Origin: Bradyrhizobium sp. Ai1a-2
Lineage (GTDB): Bacteria; Pseudomonadota; Alphaproteobacteria; Rhizobiales; Xanthobacteraceae
DNA length: 64,000 nucleotides
Assembly: GCF_000426245.1 (NCBI RefSeq)
Contig: NZ_AUEZ01000049.1
Location: forward strand, 1-64,000
Reading direction: 5' to 3'
Position 1 is the first letter of the stretch. The number at the start of each line of letters is the position of its first letter. Both the position numbers and the translations under genes were made by a program. This document shows, in pieces, positions 59,913 to 64,000 of the stretch. Below the pieces are notes generated by a model that searched no databases, was not told the DNA's origin, and worked only from the letters and a program-made list of their open reading frames with translations.

Positions 59913-61115
59913 TCAGTTGGCTGCAGTCCGCACTGCTTTTTCCGCGATCATTCTCTCGACATCAGCATCGGAGAATGCCAGCTCCCGGAGCACGTCGCGG
60001 GTATGTTCACCGATGCGCGGCGCTGGTCCCCGGATCGCCGCCTCATTCACGGCAAATCGCGCTGCAGGTTTCGGCTGCCGGACCCGCCCCACGTTGGGCT
60101 GGTCGAACTCGGTAATGATGCCTCGCGCCACCACCTGCTCGTTCCGAATGATCTCCGACCGCCGCAAGATCGGCGCACACGGCACGTCGGCAGCATCGAG
60201 CCGCTCGAGCCATTCCGCTGTGGTGTGCCGCTCGAAGTATTCCTGCATCTTGTTGATGCGCGCGGTGGCATTCACAGAGCGCGCCGTCGGCGTCGCAAAG
60301 CGCTCGTCATTTGCAAGCTCCGGATCCCCAGTTGCCTTGCAGAATCCTCGCCACTCCGAATCCGAAATCGTGCCGCAGGTCAGATATCCATCGAGCGTCT
60401 TGAAGACCAGATCCGGGCGGTCGTTGGGATCGCCGGCCTGCTGTTCGCTGCCCACGACCATGTACTGCATCATGCCTTCCGGCCAGAGGTAGGAGATCAT
60501 GACATCCAGCATTGCAACGTGGATATGATCGCCCTGCCCTGTCTTCTCCCGGGCGTAGAGCGCCGATGCCACCGCTTGCGCGGTGAAGACGGCAGTCGTC
60601 TTGTCAGCGACGATGGTCCGGATCATCTGGGGACGATTGGTTGCCGGCTGGGCCTGGATGTCCGCAAATCCCGATAGGCCCTGGATGATAGGATCGTAGA
60701 CCCGCTTTCTCACATACGGCCCGCTGTCACCGACGCCGCTGATCGAAACGTAGATCAGTCGAGGATGCCGCTCGCGCAGTTCGTCCGCGCCAAGACCGAG
60801 CCGCTCCATGGTCCCCGGGCGAAAGTTCTGCACAAGCACGTCGGCCTGCGCAACGAGGCGCGCTAGAATCTCTCTTCCGGCATTGCTCTTGACGTCGACG
60901 GAAAGCGATCGTTTGCCTCGATTGGAGGAGATGAACAGCGCCGAGAACTCGCCCGCTTTGTCAATGGTCGCCCGGCTGCGCCGTGTGATATCGCCGTTGA
61001 TTGGCTCGATCTTCAGGACGTCCGCTCCCTGATCGGCCAGAAACATCGTAGCAAACGGTCCCGAAACGACGCCGGTCAGGTCCAGCACGCGAACACCCTC
61101 TAACGGTCCTGCCAT
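59913..61115 (-). CDS. CaiB/BaiF family CoA transferase 2
   Basis: 400 aa. LEGVRVLDLTGVVSGPFATMFLADQGADVLKIEPINGD at the N-terminus, VQNFRPGTMERLGLGADEL, and the active-site region ADKTTAVFTAQAVASALYAREKTGQGDHIHVAMLD with the catalytic Asp in VADKTTA. GAGGAGAATCC precedes the ATG. It follows livF by 46 nt, so uptake by the Liv-type transporter is probably followed by CoA activation here. Confidence 0.87.
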   Translation of the reverse strand: MAGPLEGVRVLDLTGVVSGPFATMFLADQGADVLKIEPINGDITRRSRATIDKAGEFSALFISSNRGKRSLSVDVKSNAGREILARLVAQADVLVQNFRPGTMERLGLGADELRERHPRLIYVSISGVGDSGPYVRKRVYDPIIQGLSGFADIQAQPATNRPQMIRTIVADKTTAVFTAQAVASALYAREKTGQGDHIHVAMLDVMISYLWPEGMMQYMVVGSEQQAGDPNDRPDLVFKTLDGYLTCGTISDSEWRGFCKATGDPELANDERFATPTARSVNATARINKMQEYFERHTTAEWLERLDAADVPCAPILRRSEIIRNEQVVARGIITEFDQPNVGRVRQPKPAARFAVNEAAIRGPAPRIGEHTRDVLRELAFSDADVERMIAEKAVRTAAN

Positions 61116-61161
61116 TGGATTCTCCTCAATCTTCGGACAACAAGTGTTTACCTCACCGAGA

Positions 61162-61863
61162 TCAGACGCTCAGGTAGGTGCGACGCACCGTCTCGTCCGC
61201 GATGAGGGCCGAGGTAGTACCAGAGAACCGAATGAGTCCCTGGCTCAGGACGTAGACCCTGTGTGCGAGATAGGTCGCAAGATGATAGTTTTGTTCCACC
61301 AGCAGGATCGGAGTGCCCTCCGACTTGATCGCGTTCAGCACTTCCGCGAGACTGTCGATGATCACGGGCGCGAGCCCTTCGCTTGGCTCGTCTAGGATCA
61401 GGAGATCCGGACCGGAAACGAGCGCACGCCCGATCGCGAGCATCTGCTGCTCGCCTCCGGAGAGCTGACCACCGAGATTCCGGCGCCGTTCGGCAAGCCG
61501 CGGAAACAACTGGTAGACGTAGTCTGCAGTTCTTCTGGACGAGCGGCCTCGCGCTGCCTTCAGGGCGATGCCGAGATGCTCGTCGACCGTTACCGTAGGA
61601 AAGATGCCGCGATCCTCGGGAACGTAGGCGATGCCGGCCCGCGCCACGCGATGGGTGGGCAATCGATCAAGCTGTCGATTCTTGAACACCACCTTGCCGC
61701 GCCGTGACGGAATGAGACCGACGATTGACTTCAATGTCGTGCTCTTGCCGGCACCGTTGCGACCCAGTAGCGCCACGCACTCGCTTGCTCCGACCTCAAG
61801 GGAGACACCCTGGAGCACGTGGCTGTCGCCATAGTAGGCGTGCAGGTCCTTAACCTCGAGCAT
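61162..61863 (-). CDS. livF: branched-chain-type ABC transporter ATPase LivF
   Basis: 233 aa. Walker A GRNGAGKSTTLKS, signature LSGGEQQMLAIGRAL, Walker B LLILDEPSEGLAP and the His loop LLVEQNY. The start overlaps the end of livG by 14 nt. It drives import with LivG through the LivH/LivM permease. No binding protein gene is adjacent within the window. Confidence 0.92.
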   Translation of the reverse strand: MLEVKDLHAYYGDSHVLQGVSLEVGASECVALLGRNGAGKSTTLKSIVGLIPSRRGKVVFKNRQLDRLPTHRVARAGIAYVPEDRGIFPTVTVDEHLGIALKAARGRSSRRTADYVYQLFPRLAERRRNLGGQLSGGEQQMLAIGRALVSGPDLLILDEPSEGLAPVIIDSLAEVLNAIKSEGTPILLVEQNYHLATYLAHRVYVLSQGLIRFSGTTSALIADETVRRTYLSV

Positions 61864-62599
61864 GGCCGCACCCGAGATACGCTTCGATCACGACCGGATC
61901 CTGCTGGATCTGCTCGCGCGTTCCGGTCGCGAGCACCTTGCCATAGCTCAAGACCGTGATGACCTCGCAGATCGCGAACACCACATCCATGTCGTGCTCG
62001 ACCAACAGGATCGTCAAATCCTTTGGAAGCTCGTTGATCAGATTTATGAGACGTTCGCGCTCGCTCGGAGACGTCCCCGCGGCGGGTTCGTCCATAAGCA
62101 GAATCTTTGGCTCGGCGCACAGCGCTATGGCGACTTCAAGCTGACGCCTCTGACCATAGGACAAGTGCTTCGCCTTGGTCTCCAGACAATCGGCGAGGTT
62201 CATTCGTTCGGCGGACATGCGCGCCCTCTCGAGGACTTCGCCGAACGCGGAGGTGGACCGCCAGAATACGCGCCGGCAGGGGTGCGATGCCTGACAGGCA
62301 ATGCGCAGATTTTCCAGGACCGTGAGATCTTCCAGAAACATGTTGCGTTGGAAGGACCGCGACAGGCCGGAGCGCGCGATCTTCTCCGGACGTCCGACCG
62401 CTCTTTGACCCTCGATCCACACATCTCCACTGGTCGGCGGCGTCCAACCGGTTATGAGATTGAAGAACGTTGTCTTGCCCGCTCCGTTTGGACCAATCAC
62501 GGCGCGGCGCTGGCCGAACGGCACCACCAGGTTCAGGTCCGAGATCACCTCGAGTCCCCCGAACGACTTACGCAGGTTCTTGACCTCGAGTGCGTTCAT
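61850..62599 (-). CDS. livG: branched-chain-type ABC transporter ATPase LivG
   Basis: 249 aa. Walker A GPNGAGKTTFFN, signature LSYGQRRQLEVAIAL, Walker B ILLMDEPAAGTSP and LLVEHDMDVVF, with the C-terminal ~15 residues (DPVVIEAYLG) typical of LivG. The ATG overlaps the livM stop (ATGA), so translation is coupled. Confidence 0.92.
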   Translation of the reverse strand: MNALEVKNLRKSFGGLEVISDLNLVVPFGQRRAVIGPNGAGKTTFFNLITGWTPPTSGDVWIEGQRAVGRPEKIARSGLSRSFQRNMFLEDLTVLENLRIACQASHPCRRVFWRSTSAFGEVLERARMSAERMNLADCLETKAKHLSYGQRRQLEVAIALCAEPKILLMDEPAAGTSPSERERLINLINELPKDLTILLVEHDMDVVFAICEVITVLSYGKVLATGTREQIQQDPVVIEAYLGCGHARG

Positions 62600-63597
62600 G
62601 ACTTCTTCTCGAACAACGATTGCACCGCGCCGACGATTCCGCCGCGGAAGAATGCGACCACCAGCATGAAGAAGATGCCGAAAAACATCATGTATTCGGT
62701 GGTCAAGACGCTCAGGCCCTGCTTGACCAAAACGAAAACGGCCGCCCCGATGAGCGGTCCGGTAACCGCCGTCGCGCCGCCGATGATCACCATCAGCACG
62801 CCCTCACCGCTCAATTGCCAGCTCATGGAATCCGGATTGATGAAGTAGGTATATTGCGCCTGCAGGATTCCGGCGACACCGCACGCAATCGAGGCGAGCA
62901 CGAAGGCACCGATCTTGTAGCGATCGACGGAATAGCCCATGGCAACCGCCCGCCGCTCGTTCTCCCGGATTGCTGCAAGCACGCTGCCGAACGGAGATTC
63001 GACGACGCGCCACACGACCGCGACAGCGAGCACCGTCACGGCGAGAACGTAATAGTAAAAGACCATCGGATTGTCGCTGTTCAAGCCGAGGAAGCTTAGA
63101 TCAGGACGCGGTATGCCGGACATTCCATCCGACCCATTGGTGAGCCGCAGCTTGATCGCCGCCCCATAGAACAGCTGTGAAAACGCGAGCGTGATGAGCA
63201 GGAATTCGACGCCACGGGTCCGCGTACAGACTGCGCCGATGCCGACCGCGAGCACTCCGATCAGGGCCAACGTCGCGGGGACCGAAATCCACAAGGGCAA
63301 GCCCAGCACCGAAGCTCCGATTCCTATGCCGTAACCGCCCAGCCCAAGAAACATCGCCTGCCCAAGCGATACGAGACCTGTGGTCCCGACAAGAAGGTTG
63401 ATTCCTGAAGCGAATACCCCGGCGATCATGATCTCGATCGCCAGTATCGTGAGATACGGCGTCGATATCCAGGGCAGCGCCAGCACCATCAGGACGGGAG
63501 CGACGATCACTGCGCGGGCAACACGCTGACTTTGCTTTACTGGATCGGCGGCAGCACGTTCGCTCACGGCGCCCACGATCGTGGCCTCAGTGCTCAT
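62596..63597 (-). CDS. livM: branched-chain-type ABC transporter permease LivM
   Basis: 333 aa with about nine membrane spans. The loop RENERRAVAMGYSVDRYKIGAFVLA is the EAA-like ATPase-contact region of LivM. It overlaps both livH and livG by ATGA junctions. Confidence 0.9.
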   Translation of the reverse strand: MSTEATIVGAVSERAAADPVKQSQRVARAVIVAPVLMVLALPWISTPYLTILAIEIMIAGVFASGINLLVGTTGLVSLGQAMFLGLGGYGIGIGASVLGLPLWISVPATLALIGVLAVGIGAVCTRTRGVEFLLITLAFSQLFYGAAIKLRLTNGSDGMSGIPRPDLSFLGLNSDNPMVFYYYVLAVTVLAVAVVWRVVESPFGSVLAAIRENERRAVAMGYSVDRYKIGAFVLASIACGVAGILQAQYTYFINPDSMSWQLSGEGVLMVIIGGATAVTGPLIGAAVFVLVKQGLSVLTTEYMMFFGIFFMLVVAFFRGGIVGAVQSLFEKKS

Positions 63598-64000
63598 GCC
63601 ACCCTTCCAACTCTGCCGAACAGGCCCTGCGGGCGGACGATCATGACGCCGATCAGGAGCGCGTAGACCGCGAACATCTCGACCTCGGGAAGGTAGGCCT
63701 GCGACATCGCGTCCGTCATCCCAACGATCAAGGAAGCATAGAAGGAGCCCTTCAGATTCCCCAGACCGCCGACGACCACGACGACGAACGTTTCGACGAC
63801 AATGGCGATACCCATCTGCGAGTAGACGCTCATGAGGGGCGCAGCAACAACGCCGGCAAGGCCCGCCAGCGCGGCACCAAGGCCGAATACGACTGCGAAC
63901 AAGACATTGATGTTCACGCCGAGCGCCGTCACCATCGCACGATCGTCGACGCCGGCGCGCAGGGTCGCGCCGATCAACGTTCGATCGAAGATGAAGTTGA
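63594..64000 (-). CDS. livH: branched-chain-type ABC transporter permease LivH, C-terminal part
   Basis: The frame runs off the right edge. The visible ~134 residues include LGVNINVLFAVVFGLGAALAGLAGVV and VVVVVGGLGNLKGSFYASLIVG, typical of the LivH C-terminal half, ending MIVRPQGLFGRVGRVA. Its stop overlaps the livM start. Confidence 0.9.
   Translation of the reverse strand, partial: NFIFDRTLIGATLRAGVDDRAMVTALGVNINVLFAVVFGLGAALAGLAGVVAAPLMSVYSQMGIAIVVETFVVVVVGGLGNLKGSFYASLIVGMTDAMSQAYLPEVEMFAVYALLIGVMIVRPQGLFGRVGRVA

Overview
This window looks like an accessory, catabolism-rich stretch of a Bradyrhizobium-like alphaproteobacterium (Nitrobacteraceae). The evidence is high G+C, codon use typical of that group, dispersed intergenic repeats that I recognise from Bradyrhizobium/Rhodopseudomonas (58403-58477, 35877-35918), and many genes for CoA-thioester, aromatic and small-acid metabolism. 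Species assignment is inference. Layout, left to right. 1-620: the 3' end of an IS5-type transposase, a terminator-like hairpin, and about 45 bases of the 3' half of a tRNA-Gly(CCC). Together they look like the edge of an integrated element. 630-7700: two paralogous FAD-dependent oxidoreductases (2213-3610 and 5203-6747) flank an SGNH hydrolase. Both have the same 47-bp upstream element exactly 54 nt before the start codon. A third copy of that element is joined to a coding relic at 1751-1849. The small C-terminal domain is a separate overlapping gene in one paralog and fused in the other. An orphan OmpR-type response regulator follows. 7878-17823: a coniferyl-aldehyde-dehydrogenase-like enzyme, an AraC regulator, a divergent membrane hybrid histidine kinase with a palindromic upstream region, an MHS-type transporter, a crotonase, an unknown protein and a UDP-glycosyltransferase. 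18407-32002: one cell-surface unit transcribed leftward, made of an STN-TonB_C fusion protein, an ECF sigma factor, a FecR anti-sigma factor, and a giant (about 3,690 aa) two-partner-secretion exoprotein with no transporter gene next to it. 32213-38800: an LLM flavin monooxygenase, a GFA-type zinc protein bordered by tandem duplications, a GMC oxidoreductase, a feruloyl-CoA-synthase-like ligase and a second orphan response regulator. 39000-42300: a GMC relic and a tautomerase cluster. The cluster holds a cis-3-chloroacrylate-dehalogenase-like enzyme with all catalytic residues, a malonate-semialdehyde-decarboxylase-like enzyme, a third tautomerase and a MarR regulator. 42357-57303: CoA transferase plus crotonase with an AraC regulator, then fumarylacetoacetase, an acetate-type symporter and small membrane proteins, then an acyl-CoA ligase, a periplasmic binding protein, an MFS transporter and two class II aldolase-family genes beside a frameshifted LysR gene. 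57482-58363: a fluoroacetate-dehalogenase-type hydrolase. 58493-64000: a leftward operon livH-livM-livG-livF, CoA transferase, SDR and GST; livH runs off the right end. Working together: uptake systems (MFS, SSS, Liv-type ABC) sit beside CoA ligases or transferases, crotonases and oxidoreductases, as expected for several substrate-specific degradation modules. Two separate loci (tautomerase cluster and haloacetate-type dehalogenase) hint at halogenated C2/C3 acids as substrates, but no substrate can be proven from sequence alone.
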